Positions 50,075-59,695 of a stretch of DNA of 64,000 nucleotides are shown piece by piece; the stretch's first letter is position 1; every line of letters begins with the position of its first letter. A program made the translations under genes and the position numbers. Source of the DNA: [Clostridium] clostridioforme AGR2157. Its GTDB lineage: Bacteria > Bacillota > Clostridia > Lachnospirales > Lachnospiraceae. The notes beneath the pieces are model-generated. The model was not told where the DNA came from. It ran no database searches and saw only the letters and a list, made by a program, of their open reading frames with translations. Where the stretch lies: assembly GCF_000424325.1 (NCBI RefSeq), contig NZ_AUJR01000023.1, positions 18,628 to 82,627 on the forward strand. The letters are read 5' to 3'.

Positions 50075-52726
50075 ATGACCAATTATCGGAGATTGATATC
50101 TTATATCTACGCCTATGAAGGCGAGGTAAAAGGAAAGAATATTGGGTTTGCCAAGCTGGAATCCCGGAATGGGCAATGCAAACTCAGCGTAAATGTAAAG
50201 AAAGTTTACGTTGGAAGCAGCGACCTGGGGGTTTATCTGCTGGCTCCGGGAAAGGAGATTTTCCTGGGCAGTATATTTATCCGCAGCGGCGGCGGTGAGT
50301 TCCGTGCCGTGGTAAATGTGGAAAATGCCGCTGATTCCGGCTGCAGCATGGACCAGTGCTATGGCCTGACCATACATGAACAGGGGGATACATGGCGGGC
50401 ATATACAACCATCTGGGAGGATGCAGTAGCCCATGCGGCGGAAGTGGAGCTGGCGGATGTGACCTCCAGTAAAGTGGGAGATGCAGAGGCTCAGATACAT
50501 AGAAAAGTGGAAGAACTGAATCAGGAGCTGCGGTCTGGGGAAAAAGCAGCAGAAGACGGGGATGGCCCTGTGCTCAGCAGCTCTCCGGCAGGAGCGCGTC
50601 AGATGCGTGCTGCCGGCAAACAGAGCGGGATTCAGAATTCCTCTTTAAAACGGGCTGCGGACAGTGGAATGATGGGTGATTCCTCGGAAATGTCTGACAG
50701 TCATGGGGGTGCGGGGACTGCGGAGGCCGTTCAGGAGGCAGAGGTATCGGCCGGAACGTCAGAGGAGGTGTTCCGGGCGGAGGATGAGGCTAATCAGACG
50801 GCAGAAGCTAATCAGACGGCAGAAGCCAATCAAACGGCAGAAGCATCGGATCAGATAGCGGAAAAAGTAGTCGGGGCAGAAGAAATTTTATCGGAGTCAG
50901 TAGAGGCAGAGCCGGCCGGAATGTCCAATCAGGAGGATGACAGCGGCCTGCAAATCAATCAGGAGTCAGAGGAATCTGTAAATCAGATGGAGGCTTTTGG
51001 GAATCCGGAGGCCAGGGACGGTTTGGCGCTGGAACCGGAGCTGTTACCTGATGCAGAATGCAGTATGGAGCTGGAGCCGGAATCCCTGCCGGACGAAATG
51101 CCGGATGGAATAGAGGAAGCACAGGAATCAGGAGGCATTCCGGATTCCCAATTAGAGTGCCAATCGAAGAAAGCGGCGGAGTCGGAGAAAACGGTAGTTT
51201 TACGAAATAGAGGTCTGGCAGGTATCACGCCAATAGAAGATATGGAACAGACGGATGGCATGATGACGCCTAACTCGGGTGGAGAGCAGGAACCAGACCG
51301 TGGAGCCTGGAATGGCAAATGGGATTTTGGGGAGCAGCAGCCTCAGGACAGCTGGGATGAAAAGAATGTGACATCTATCAGAAAACAGCTTTATCAGGAA
51401 AATGGAAGCATGCCCCGTGAGCTTCAGACCGCCCATGACCCGCTGAATATGGGAGAGCCCAGGCAGGAAGGTATGGTTCCTGATACCCGTATTCCCCTGC
51501 AGCCTGATAATATGCCGGAAAACAGGACGGTTCCCAGACCAAACATTATGACCAGGCCTGGGATGCCACGCAGGCATATGCCTGCGGGAACAGTGCATAC
51601 GGGTTCCTCCGGGGGAAAGTTGGACCAGGAGCGGCTGATAGACCAGTATCCGATGAATCAGCAGCCATACCAGGGCATGGGGCCGATGAATCAGCAGCCA
51701 ATGCGGAGCCGGCAGTCTATGCCAGGGCAGCAGCCAATGCCAGGTCAACAGCCAACATCGAATCGGCAGCCAATGTCAGGGCAGCAGCCAATGTCAGGAC
51801 AGCAGCCAATGTCAGGACAGCAGCCAATGTCAGGACAGCAGCCAATGTCTAATCAACAGCCAAGGCCGCCCCGCCAGCTGATGCCGGGCAATCAGATAAT
51901 GCCGTCACGTCAACATACACCGGGCCAGAGTTCGATGAGCCAGCAGCCAGTTCCAAATCGGCAGCCGATGCCGTGCCAGCAGCCGATGCCGTGCCAGCAG
52001 CCAATGCCGGGCCAGCAGCCGATGCCGGGCCAGCAGCCGATGCCGGGCCAGCAGCCGATGCCGGGCCAGCAGCCAATGCCAAACCGTCAGCCGGTACCAA
52101 ACCAGAAGCCAATGCCAAACCAGCAGCCAATGTCAAACCAGCAGCCGATGCAAAAACGGCGTCCGGGAAACCAGCAGGCATCCCAGGGCAGGCAGCGGCC
52201 GGCCGGGCCGGAGGCAGGTGACAGCGGCGAAGCGGCTGGGCAGGCAGAGGAAAGAGTACCTGTGGTTGATGCAGGCGAGGAAACCCTGATACTGGGAAAT
52301 CCCCAGGGGTTAGAACGGCTGGAGCAGGAAGAGCAGCAGTCTGACTTCCCGGGCAGGCTGTGGGATGGCTTCCGCAAGCGGTATCCCAAGATACAGGCAT
52401 TTGACAGCGCCAATGGGTGTGAGATTCTGACAATTAAGCCTCAGGATATCGGACTGCTTCCAAGGGAGAACTGGAATTATGGTAATAACAGCTTCCTGCT
52501 GCACGGATATTATAATTACCGCTATCTGATATTAGCCCGCATCGGTGATGAGACAAAGGGGCGCACCCGTTATATACTTGGGGTCCCCGGCAATTATTAC
52601 AGCAATGAAAAATACATGGCATCCATGTTCGGCTTCCCGCATTTTGTGCTGGCGAGAAAACAGCCGTCACAGAACGGCCGCTTTGGATACTGGTATACGG
52701 ATGTGCGGTTAGAAAACCAGGATTAG
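50075..52726 (+). CDS. Large Gln/Pro/Met repeat protein of unknown function
   Basis: This 883-residue protein has three parts. Residues 1-130 form a compact domain (YRRLISYIYAYEGEVKGKNIG, GVYLLAPGKEIFLGSIF). Residues about 150-756 are low complexity: first acidic with NQTAEA units, then at 526-693 about 25 QPM-x-x-Q hexapeptides. Residues about 757-883 form a second domain rich in aromatics (YGNNSFLLHGYYNYRYLIL, RFGYWYTDVRL). End domains of this sort occur in Lachnospiraceae proteins annotated as DUF6128, as far as remembered. No signal peptide or membrane segment is seen, so it is probably cytoplasmic. GAGGAG selects the ATG at 50075. Confidence 0.7.
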   Translation: MTNYRRLISYIYAYEGEVKGKNIGFAKLESRNGQCKLSVNVKKVYVGSSDLGVYLLAPGKEIFLGSIFIRSGGGEFRAVVNVENAADSGCSMDQCYGLTIHEQGDTWRAYTTIWEDAVAHAAEVELADVTSSKVGDAEAQIHRKVEELNQELRSGEKAAEDGDGPVLSSSPAGARQMRAAGKQSGIQNSSLKRAADSGMMGDSSEMSDSHGGAGTAEAVQEAEVSAGTSEEVFRAEDEANQTAEANQTAEANQTAEASDQIAEKVVGAEEILSESVEAEPAGMSNQEDDSGLQINQESEESVNQMEAFGNPEARDGLALEPELLPDAECSMELEPESLPDEMPDGIEEAQESGGIPDSQLECQSKKAAESEKTVVLRNRGLAGITPIEDMEQTDGMMTPNSGGEQEPDRGAWNGKWDFGEQQPQDSWDEKNVTSIRKQLYQENGSMPRELQTAHDPLNMGEPRQEGMVPDTRIPLQPDNMPENRTVPRPNIMTRPGMPRRHMPAGTVHTGSSGGKLDQERLIDQYPMNQQPYQGMGPMNQQPMRSRQSMPGQQPMPGQQPTSNRQPMSGQQPMSGQQPMSGQQPMSGQQPMSNQQPRPPRQLMPGNQIMPSRQHTPGQSSMSQQPVPNRQPMPCQQPMPCQQPMPGQQPMPGQQPMPGQQPMPGQQPMPNRQPVPNQKPMPNQQPMSNQQPMQKRRPGNQQASQGRQRPAGPEAGDSGEAAGQAEERVPVVDAGEETLILGNPQGLERLEQEEQQSDFPGRLWDGFRKRYPKIQAFDSANGCEILTIKPQDIGLLPRENWNYGNNSFLLHGYYNYRYLILARIGDETKGRTRYILGVPGNYYSNEKYMASMFGFPHFVLARKQPSQNGRFGYWYTDVRLENQD
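50789..50845 (+). repeat. 18-bp tandem repeat in the repeat protein gene
   Basis: Three near-identical 18-bp units encode A-N-Q-T-A-E hexapeptides in the acidic middle region. Confidence 0.85.
51650..52152 (+). repeat. Hexapeptide (QPMPGQ-type) coding repeat tract
   Basis: About 25 imperfect 18-bp units, mostly CAGCCAATGCCAGGCCAG variants, run for 500 bp. Blocks of identical units (51770-51845, 51960-52080) point to recent expansion. Third positions differ between blocks (CCAATGTCAGGACAG versus CCGATGCCGGGCCAG), so at least two expansions occurred. Confidence 0.9.
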
Positions 52727-52735
52727 AATACTTCA

Positions 52736-52770
52736 CCCCTTCCGGCGCAGTCAGACCGCGCCGAAAGGGG
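52736..52770 (+). terminator. Stem-loop after the repeat protein gene
   Basis: CCCCTTCCGGCGC pairs with GCGCCGAAAGGGG with one mismatch. The following sequence is AT-rich but lacks a T-run. It lies between convergent genes. Confidence 0.55.
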
Positions 52771-52823
52771 CGATACAATTAATTTATTTCTGTACTGAAT
52801 TTCCCCAATATCCTATATTCGGC

Positions 52824-53522
52824 TTAGTAATCAATTCCCCGCAGGGAAACCTGCCCCACATAGGGGCGAACCAAATCAGCAAACGCCATCATTTCATCCT
52901 TTGTATAGTCTGAATAGACTCCGGGGACAAGTACTTCTCCGGATTCCGTGAAGCACTGCAGGTAGTACTCAGGACAACCCTTAATCCACGGTCCAATCTG
53001 TCTGAAATCATCAGATGTGTGAAGACCGCGGACAACGGTGGTCCGGAATTCATAGGGAATGCTGCCTGACAGCAGAAATTCGATGCTCTCATCTATCCGT
53101 TCCATGGAAAGGCCGGATACTCCGGCTACATTCTCATAGTGATTCCGTCCAGCCTTAATGTCCATTGCAACACAATCCAAAAGCCCTTTGGCGCACAAAT
53201 CTTTCAATATTCCGGGCATGTAGCCATTGGTATCCAGCTTCACAGCCAGACCCAGGCTTCGCACCATCCGTATGAAATCCTCCAGGTCCGGCTGCAGGGT
53301 AGGCTCCCCTCCGGTGATACAGACTCCTTCCAGTACCCGCTTGCGTTTTTCCAGAAACGCCAGGATATCCTCCTGGGTTTCATATTCTTCTGCGTCTGAA
53401 CCCAGAAGTCCGCTGTTATGGCAGAAGGGACACCGGAAATTACACCCTCCTGTAAATATAGTTGCGGCCACCCTGCCCGGAAAGTCCAGCAGCGTAGTCT
53501 TTTGCAGTCCGCATATTTTCAT
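52824..53522 (-). CDS. Radical SAM activating protein, NrdG/PflA type
   Basis: This 232-residue radical SAM enzyme has the [4Fe-4S] motif CNFRCPFC near residue 27, preceded by TTLLDFPGRVAATIFTGG, and GGEPTLQ for SAM binding. The text matches the anaerobic ribonucleoside-triphosphate reductase activase subgroup (NrdG2-like), which puts a glycyl radical on its partner. No glycyl radical enzyme gene is adjacent, so the partner must be elsewhere. The start ATG is weakly preceded by AAGAGG. Confidence 0.85.
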   Translation of the reverse strand: MKICGLQKTTLLDFPGRVAATIFTGGCNFRCPFCHNSGLLGSDAEEYETQEDILAFLEKRKRVLEGVCITGGEPTLQPDLEDFIRMVRSLGLAVKLDTNGYMPGILKDLCAKGLLDCVAMDIKAGRNHYENVAGVSGLSMERIDESIEFLLSGSIPYEFRTTVVRGLHTSDDFRQIGPWIKGCPEYYLQCFTESGEVLVPGVYSDYTKDEMMAFADLVRPYVGQVSLRGIDY

Positions 53523-53540
53523 GGCCTCTTAACCTGTCCC

Positions 53541-53569
53541 TTTTCAATTTTTGATTTATTCTGTATAAT
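53541..53569 (+). promoter_or_regulatory. Promoter of tadA
   Basis: TTTTCA, 17 bp, TATAAT (53564-53569) with an upstream TG extended -10. It is 48 bases before the start codon. Confidence 0.55.
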
Positions 53570-53616
53570 AAAAAAGTATAACACACATGAAGCTTTAAAA
53601 AAAGAGGAATCAAATC

Positions 53617-54375
53617 ATGGCAAAAGGGCCATTTGATATAGGAGAGGAAAATATGGTATTAAATCAGGAAGATATGGCATCAAACGAGGAACCCATAGAA
53701 TCAAACCAGCAAACCCTAACATCGAACCAGCAGACCCTAGAACCAAACCAGCAAATCCTAATACCAAACCAGGAAAATCACAACAGAAAAGCAGCAGAAA
53801 CAGAAGCAGCCCGTTTAAAGGGGCAGGAAACACGGCGCAGGAATTATGAAAAGAGAATGGAGAAGCAGCGCCTTGCAGCTCTTGCGGCAGAGGAGCAGCG
53901 TTTGAAGCAGAGAAAGCGGGATGTTGGGTTTATGAGAGAGGCTCTTCGCCAGGCCAAAAAGGCGGCCGCTATCGGGGACGTGCCCATAGGATGCGTGATT
54001 GTCCGCGGGGACAGGATCATCGCCAGGGGATATAACCGGCGTAACGCGGATAAGAGTGTGCTGTCCCATGCTGAAATCATCTCCATTAAAAAGGCATGCA
54101 AAAAAATGGGCGACTGGCGTTTGGAGGACTGCACCATGTATGTGACACTGGAGCCATGCCCCATGTGTGCCGGGGCGATTGTGCAGGCACGTATACCCAG
54201 GATTGCAATGGGATGCATGAATCCCAAGGCCGGCTGTGCGGGGTCCGTACTGGACATGCTCCATGTGCCGGGATTTAACCATCAGGCAGAGGTGGTGGAG
54301 GGGGTGCTTGAACAGGAATGTTCAAAGCTGATGTCGGATTTCTTCCAGAACCTGCGTGAACGTAAAAAGAAATAG
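53617..54375 (+). CDS. tadA: tRNA(adenine-34) deaminase with repeat-bearing N-terminal extension
   Basis: This 252-residue protein is about 100 residues longer than usual TadA. The deaminase domain starts near residue 104 (FMREALRQAKKAA) and has the zinc site His-Ala-Glu in VLSHAEII and PCPMC in EPCPMCAGA. It makes inosine at the wobble position of tRNA-Arg(ACG). Residues 13-55 are six heptads of the SNQQTLT type, followed by a Lys/Arg/Glu-rich helix to residue 100. AAGAGGAA precedes the ATG at 53617. The extension is not needed for the known chemistry. Alternative downstream starts lack ribosome sites. Confidence 0.92.
   Translation: MAKGPFDIGEENMVLNQEDMASNEEPIESNQQTLTSNQQTLEPNQQILIPNQENHNRKAAETEAARLKGQETRRRNYEKRMEKQRLAALAAEEQRLKQRKRDVGFMREALRQAKKAAAIGDVPIGCVIVRGDRIIARGYNRRNADKSVLSHAEIISIKKACKKMGDWRLEDCTMYVTLEPCPMCAGAIVQARIPRIAMGCMNPKAGCAGSVLDMLHVPGFNHQAEVVEGVLEQECSKLMSDFFQNLRERKKK
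53659..53778 (+). repeat. 21-bp heptad repeat in the tadA extension
   Basis: About six in-frame 21-bp units encode x-N-Q-x-x-L-x heptads; the three at 53701-53763 are the most alike. Confidence 0.85.
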
Positions 54376-54435
54376 ATAATTGTGCAATATGTTAATCTAA
54401 TAAACTTGAACAAAAACATCATGAGAGTGAGCAGA

Positions 54436-54654
54436 ATGGACAGTAAAATACAGCGTACAACTCTTCAATCAGAGATAATCCGATATATACAGAATTACAT
54501 CCAGGAAAATGGTTTAAAACCCGGTGACCGCCTCTGGAAGCCAGGAACGTACTGGAAGTAAAGAACGGCAAGGGCATCTATGTGGGAAGTCAGGAGGTCA
54601 ATGACCTGGGGAAGAGTACGAGCATTATTACAATGCTATCGTTCCCCGGTGTCC

Positions 54655-54655
<1 letters not shown>
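54436..54655 (+). pseudogene. GntR-family regulator remnant
   Basis: A start and about 34 codons of a GntR winged helix (QSEIIRYIQNYIQENGLKPG) are followed by a jump to the end of the same domain in another frame (VLEVKNGKGIYVG). The recognition helix region and the effector domain are gone. Confidence 0.6.
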
Positions 54656-55199
<544 letters not shown>

Positions 55200-55263
55200 C
55201 AAAAGCGTCCCGGCAGGTTATACTTAACAGGCAGTTTGCAACAACTGCCCATGCCGGCATTTG

Positions 55264-55294
55264 TTGATACATCTGCGTATGTACGGCCTAATAT
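55264..55294 (+). promoter_or_regulatory. ffs: Probable promoter of the SRP RNA gene
   Basis: TTGATA (55264-55269) and TAATAT (55289-55294), 19 bp apart, lie just before the RNA 5' end. The spacing is long, so the -35 is uncertain. Confidence 0.4.
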
Positions 55295-55306
55295 GTCATA
55301 AAGTTT

Positions 55307-55568
55307 CCACGCAGCCGGGGAGATAGCGGTGCCCTGTACCTGCAATCCGCTCCAGCAGGGGTGATACCTTGCCTCGGGCTGTTTGCTGCGAAGCTGCCTT
55401 GTGTAAGTGGCGTTGACGTCTGGGTCTTACGCAACGGGAATCTGTGAACCGTGTCAGGGCAGGAATGCAGCAGCACTAAGCGGAACCTCCCGTGTGCCGT
55501 GAGGCAGCCTGGATTGAGTTAACTGCATGAGTAACGTTCGTGGCAGCAGCACAAAGCAAGGTGCGTGG
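55307..55568 (+). ncRNA. ffs: Signal recognition particle RNA, large Gram-positive type
   Basis: The 5' Alu-domain text (GGGGAGATAGCGGTGCCCTG, then CTGCAATCCGCTCCAGCAGG) and the domain IV core GTCAGGGCAGGAATGCAGCA followed by GCACTAAGCGGAACCTCCC are standard. The ends pair as CCACGCA (55307-55313) and TGCGTGG (55562-55568), giving about 262 nt, the length seen in Bacillus and Clostridium. It binds Ffh and targets nascent membrane proteins. The asymmetric GGAA loop of domain IV shows one base difference (GGAAT) from the commonest form. Ends are estimated from pairing. Confidence 0.93.
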
Positions 55569-55575
55569 AATTAAA

Positions 55576-55637
55576 AAATGGGATATAAATCTGAGGATAC
55601 GTTACTGTATCACCGGATTTATGTCCCATTTGTATTT
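55576..55637 (+). terminator. Terminator of the SRP RNA gene
   Basis: AAATGGGATATAAATC pairs with GATTTATGTCCCATTT with one mismatch around a 24-base loop, followed by TGTATTTCT. Confidence 0.65.
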
Positions 55638-55728
55638 CTGCATGGCGTGTGCCGGTTCTGGCCTGTTGCAGGCGGGGCAATTGCAGAATGGCCGGTTGCC
55701 CGAAATTATACTTGCCCCGAAAACACCT

Positions 55729-55757
55729 TTGCGTTATAATTACAAAATGGGTATAAT
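55729..55757 (+). promoter_or_regulatory. Promoter of pfkA
   Basis: TTGCGT (55729-55734), 17 bp, TATAAT (55752-55757) with an upstream GG. It lies 60 bases before the start. Confidence 0.65.
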
Positions 55758-55817
55758 AGAACCATTCCCAGGAAACATAACAGAAAGCGAAGAAGCTCTA
55801 TAAGGAGGAAGTGCAAT

Positions 55818-56897
55818 ATGAGAAGAATTGGAATGCTGACCAGCGGCGGAGACTGCCAGGCACTGAATGCCACCATGAGAGGTGTGGCAAAGTCCTTATA
55901 TAATATGTTTGACGACGTGGAAATAATTGGCTTTGAAGACGGATATAAGGGACTTATGTATGCAGATTATCAAATCATGAAATCATCAGATTTCTCAGGG
56001 ATTCTCACCCAGGGCGGTACCATTCTCGGCACTTCTCGCCAGCCTTTCAAGCTCATGCGTACTCCTGATGAGAATGGACTGGATAAGGTGGAGGCTATGA
56101 AGCACACCTACAAAAAGCTGAAGCTCAGCTGTCTTGTGGTGCTGGGCGGAAACGGCAGCCAGAAAACAGCCAACATGCTCAGCGAAGAAGGACTCAATGT
56201 GGTATCGCTTCCAAAGACCATTGACAATGACCTGTGGGGCACAGATATGACCTTTGGGTTCCAGAGCGCGGTGGATGTGGCCACCAATGCCATTGACTGC
56301 ATTCATACCACGGCTGCGTCCCACGGGCGTGTATTCATCGTGGAGGTCATGGGACATAAGGTGGGCTGGCTGACCCTGTATGCGGGTCTTGCAGGCGGGG
56401 CGGACATCATACTTCTTCCGGAGATACCATATGATATCAATATTGTGTGCGATGCCCTGACCAAGCGGTCCAAGGCAGGCAAGCGCTTCTCCATACTGGC
56501 AGTGGCCGAAGGCGCCATTTCCAAGGAAGATGCCAAGATGAGCAAGAAGGAACTGAAGGAAAAGAAGAAAAGCGGAGTGGTATATCCGTCTGTGGCCTAT
56601 GAAATCGGGGCCAAGATACAGGAAGTCATCGGCAGCGAGGTAAGGGTTACGGTTCCGGGCCATATGCAGCGCGGCGGCGAGCCATGCTCTTATGACCGCG
56701 TGCTGGCAACCAGGCTGGGAGCTGCGGCAGCCAGACTGATTGCCCAGGGGCAGTATGGCTACATGGTGGCGGTGAAAAACAACGATATTACCCAGGTACC
56801 CCTCTCTGAGGTTGCGGGAAGGCTTAAGACCGTGGACCCGGAGTGTTCCATGATTAAGGAAGCCAAGATGGTGGGCATCAGCTTTGGCGATGAATAA
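55818..56897 (+). CDS. pfkA: 6-phosphofructokinase, ATP/PPi group III type
   Basis: This 359-residue phosphofructokinase phosphorylates fructose 6-phosphate. It starts RRIGMLTSGGDCQALNA; the donor site reads GGNGS (residues 110-114) and the catalytic loop PKTIDNDL (residues 132-139). Gly in the first motif suggests ATP, while Lys in the second is the state found in PPi-dependent enzymes. This mixed pair occurs in the group III enzymes of Actinobacteria and Clostridia, so the donor cannot be fixed by reading. An insert (MSKKELKEKKKSG) near residue 235 is Lys-rich. AAGGAGGAA precedes the ATG. Confidence 0.9.
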   Translation: MRRIGMLTSGGDCQALNATMRGVAKSLYNMFDDVEIIGFEDGYKGLMYADYQIMKSSDFSGILTQGGTILGTSRQPFKLMRTPDENGLDKVEAMKHTYKKLKLSCLVVLGGNGSQKTANMLSEEGLNVVSLPKTIDNDLWGTDMTFGFQSAVDVATNAIDCIHTTAASHGRVFIVEVMGHKVGWLTLYAGLAGGADIILLPEIPYDINIVCDALTKRSKAGKRFSILAVAEGAISKEDAKMSKKELKEKKKSGVVYPSVAYEIGAKIQEVIGSEVRVTVPGHMQRGGEPCSYDRVLATRLGAAAARLIAQGQYGYMVAVKNNDITQVPLSEVAGRLKTVDPECSMIKEAKMVGISFGDE

Positions 56898-56974
56898 TTG
56901 CATGATGATGAAAATGAACGTTTATTTGAAAATAAATTTATATGAACAAGATATAATAATAGGAGTTGCCTAAT

Positions 56975-58654
56975 ATGTCATATACGGCGTTATACCGCAA
57001 ATGGCGTCCTGTTTCCTTTGAGGATGTTAAAGGCCAGGACCCGATTGTGCAGACACTGAAAAACCAAATAACGTCGGAGCGTATCGGCCATGCTTACCTG
57101 TTCTGCGGTACCAGGGGAACAGGTAAGACCAGTATAGCCAAGATATTTGCCAGGGCAGTGAACTGCGAACATCCGGTGGATGGGAGTCCCTGCAATGAGT
57201 GTCCCACCTGCAGGTCCATTCAGTCGGGTTCCTCCATGAATGTGGTGGAAATCGATGCTGCATCCAACAACGGTGTGGAGAACATACGTGATATAAGGGA
57301 TCAGGTGCAGTATCCTCCCACAGAGGGACGGTACAGAGTCTATATCATTGACGAGGTCCATATGCTTTCCATAGGCGCCTTTAACGCTCTGTTAAAGACA
57401 CTGGAGGAACCGCCGTCCTATGTGATTTTCATACTGGCCACCACCGAAGTGCATAAGATTCCCATTACGATTCTGTCCCGCTGTCAGCGCTATGATTTTA
57501 AGCGCATATCCCTAGAGACCATAGCGGACCGCCTGAGGGAGCTGACTCAGGCCGAGCAGATACAGGTGGAGGACAAAGCGCTTCTCTATGTGGCAAAGGC
57601 AGCGGACGGCTCCCTCAGGGATGCCTTAAGCCTTTTGGACCAGTGCGTGGCCTTTCATTACGGGAAGGTGCTGACCTATGACAATGCCCTGGAGGTTCTG
57701 GGGGCAGTGGATTCCAGCGTGTTCAGCCGGATGTTTGGCGCCATTGTGGAGGGCAGGACAAAGGACTGTATATGCAGCCTGGAGGAGATTGTTATTCAGG
57801 GCCGGGAGCTGGGCCAGTTTGTCACTGATTTTATATGGTATATGAGAAACCTCCTTTTAATCCAGAGCGCTGACGATGCAGAGGGCCTGGTGGATATGTC
57901 GGAGGAGAATTTAAAGCAGCTGAGAAGCGATGCAGGCAAGGCGGACGGAACCACGCTGATGCGGTTTATCCGTATCTTTTCCGAATTGTCCAACCAGCTG
58001 CGCTATGCCAGCCAGAAGCGGGTGCTGGTGGAAGTGGCTCTTATCAAGCTGACGCATCCTTCCATGGAGCCCAACCTGGATGCCATCCTGCAGCGTTTAG
58101 GAGATTTGGAAGCTCAGATGGAGGATTTGGAGGCAGGCCGTATGGCCATCCCCATGACATCCTATCAGGCGGCAGGCAGCGCGCCTGCCGGACAGGTGCC
58201 CCAGACAGGGGCAGGCCCAGGGCAGGATGGGGGAACAGTACCCCAGGCAGCGGTGCCTTATGCTCCGGGACTTCAGCCAGAGCCGGGGGTTATGCCGGAA
58301 AAGGTGGCTCTTCCCCAGGCCCAGCTGGAAGACTTAAAGCTGGTGAGAAACGAATGGGCCAAGATAGTCCGCAGCATGGGAGGCGGCGCCAGGTCATATC
58401 TGCGGGACACCGTGGTGGAGCCTGGGGGAGAAGGCTGCCTGACCATCGTGTTTATGGATCCCATGAACTACGATATGGGTAAGCGGCCTACTGTTATAGG
58501 GGAACTGGAGCGCTATGTGGAAGCTAATTTCGGCAGGTCCATTTACTTTAAGACAAGACTGGCCGGCCGGGGGGAGCGCCTTAATACAATTTACGTGACC
58601 CAGGAAGAATTGGAAGAAAAGATTCATATGGATATTACATATGAGGATGAATAA
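56975..58654 (+). CDS. dnaX: DNA polymerase III gamma/tau subunit
   Basis: This 559-residue clamp-loader ATPase has Walker A GTRGTGKTS near residue 45, a zinc module ending CNECPTC, Walker B VYIIDEVHMLS and the SRC motif ILSRCQRYDFKR. Domain III runs to about residue 360. A Pro/Gly/Ala/Gln-rich linker at about 395-440 is followed by a tau-like C-terminal domain. The ATG at 56975 follows AGGAG by nine bases. No obvious A-run slippage site for a shorter gamma form is seen. dnaX-ybaB-recR is a conserved order. Confidence 0.95.
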   Translation: MSYTALYRKWRPVSFEDVKGQDPIVQTLKNQITSERIGHAYLFCGTRGTGKTSIAKIFARAVNCEHPVDGSPCNECPTCRSIQSGSSMNVVEIDAASNNGVENIRDIRDQVQYPPTEGRYRVYIIDEVHMLSIGAFNALLKTLEEPPSYVIFILATTEVHKIPITILSRCQRYDFKRISLETIADRLRELTQAEQIQVEDKALLYVAKAADGSLRDALSLLDQCVAFHYGKVLTYDNALEVLGAVDSSVFSRMFGAIVEGRTKDCICSLEEIVIQGRELGQFVTDFIWYMRNLLLIQSADDAEGLVDMSEENLKQLRSDAGKADGTTLMRFIRIFSELSNQLRYASQKRVLVEVALIKLTHPSMEPNLDAILQRLGDLEAQMEDLEAGRMAIPMTSYQAAGSAPAGQVPQTGAGPGQDGGTVPQAAVPYAPGLQPEPGVMPEKVALPQAQLEDLKLVRNEWAKIVRSMGGGARSYLRDTVVEPGGEGCLTIVFMDPMNYDMGKRPTVIGELERYVEANFGRSIYFKTRLAGRGERLNTIYVTQEELEEKIHMDITYEDE

Positions 58655-58696
58655 TATAAAGATTAATAAGTGGAAATGATAGGAGGATAATACACC

Positions 58697-59053
58697 ATGG
58701 CAAAACGTGGCGGATTTCCAGGCGGAATGCCTGGCAACATGAATAATCTTATGAAGCAGGCGCAGCGCATGCAGCGCCAGATGGAGGAGACCACCAAGGA
58801 GCTTGAGAATAAAGAATACACGGCTGCTTCCGGCGGCGGTGCGGTCAGCGTGACCGTGTCCGGCAAAAAGGAAGTGGTATCCGTTAAGCTGTCTCCTGAT
58901 GTAGTGGACCCGGATGATATCGAGATGTTAGAGGACCTGATTGTGGCGGCTGCCAATGAGGCATTCCGCCAGATGGAGGCTGAGAGCAGCGAGGCCATGT
59001 CTAAGCTGACAGGCGGCTTAGGCGGAGCACTGGGCGGAGGTTTCCCCTTCTAA
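58697..59053 (+). CDS. ybaB: Nucleoid-associated protein YbaB/EbfC
   Basis: This 118-residue protein has the Met/Gln-rich helix [21 protein letters not shown] and the core [21 protein letters not shown]. It binds DNA as a tweezer-like dimer. The Gly-rich ends ([23 protein letters not shown]) are common in clostridial members. AGGAGG precedes the ATG. The stop overlaps the recR start by one base. Confidence 0.94.
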   Translation: MAKRGGFPGGMPGNMNNLMKQAQRMQRQMEETTKELENKEYTAASGGGAVSVTVSGKKEVVSVKLSPDVVDPDDIEMLEDLIVAAANEAFRQMEAESSEAMSKLTGGLGGALGGGFPF

Positions 59054-59649
59054 TGGATTACTATAGCAGTCAGATTACCAAGTTAATAGAGGAACTGTCT
59101 AAGCTCCCCGGAGTTGGGGCCAAGTCGGCCCAGCGCCTGGCATTCCATATCATCAACATGCCAAAGGAGCAGGTGGAGGAGCTGGCAGGAGCCATGACGA
59201 GCGCCAGGAATAACGTGCGCTATTGTAAGGAATGCTTCACCTTGACGGATAAGGAATTGTGCCCTATCTGCAGCAGTGACAGGCGGAATCATAAGACCAT
59301 TATGGTGGTGGAGAATACCAGGGATTTGGCTGCTTATGAGAAAACTGGCAAATACGATGGGGTTTATCATGTGCTGCATGGAGCCATTTCTCCTATGCTG
59401 GGGATTGGCCCGGGGGATATAAAGCTGAAGGAATTGATGCAGAGGCTCCAGTCGGATGTAGAGGAAGTCATCATTGCGACCAATTCCAGCCTGGAAGGCG
59501 AGACCACAGCTATGTACATAAGCAAGCTGATAAAGCCTACAGGGATTAAAGTGACCAGAATTGCCAGCGGAGTACCCGTTGGCGGAGATTTGGAATACAT
59601 AGACGAAGTAACACTTCTTCGGGCATTGGAAGGCAGGACGGAACTTTAG
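59053..59649 (+). CDS. recR: Recombination protein RecR
   Basis: This 198-residue protein works with RecF and RecO to load RecA on gaps. It has the helix-hairpin-helix [14 protein letters not shown], a four-Cys zinc finger (CKECF..CPIC), and a Toprim domain ([20 protein letters not shown]-type segment [13 protein letters not shown]). Overlaps ybaB, as in many bacteria. Confidence 0.96.
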   Translation: MDYYSSQITKLIEELSKLPGVGAKSAQRLAFHIINMPKEQVEELAGAMTSARNNVRYCKECFTLTDKELCPICSSDRRNHKTIMVVENTRDLAAYEKTGKYDGVYHVLHGAISPMLGIGPGDIKLKELMQRLQSDVEEVIIATNSSLEGETTAMYISKLIKPTGIKVTRIASGVPVGGDLEYIDEVTLLRALEGRTEL

Positions 59650-59695
59650 ACAGCAGATTTCCATACCGGGAACTAGCGATAGGGAGATGCAAAAG

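Noticed and set aside
51650..52152. Regular direct repeats that could suggest a CRISPR array
   Set aside because: Units are 18 bp, without unique spacers, in frame within a coding sequence, and no cas genes are near.
51849..52433. Long minus-strand frame of Ala/Gly/Pro repeats inside the repeat protein gene
   Set aside because: It is the mirror of the hexapeptide tract; no ribosome site, and the plus-strand frame extends far beyond with sensible end domains.
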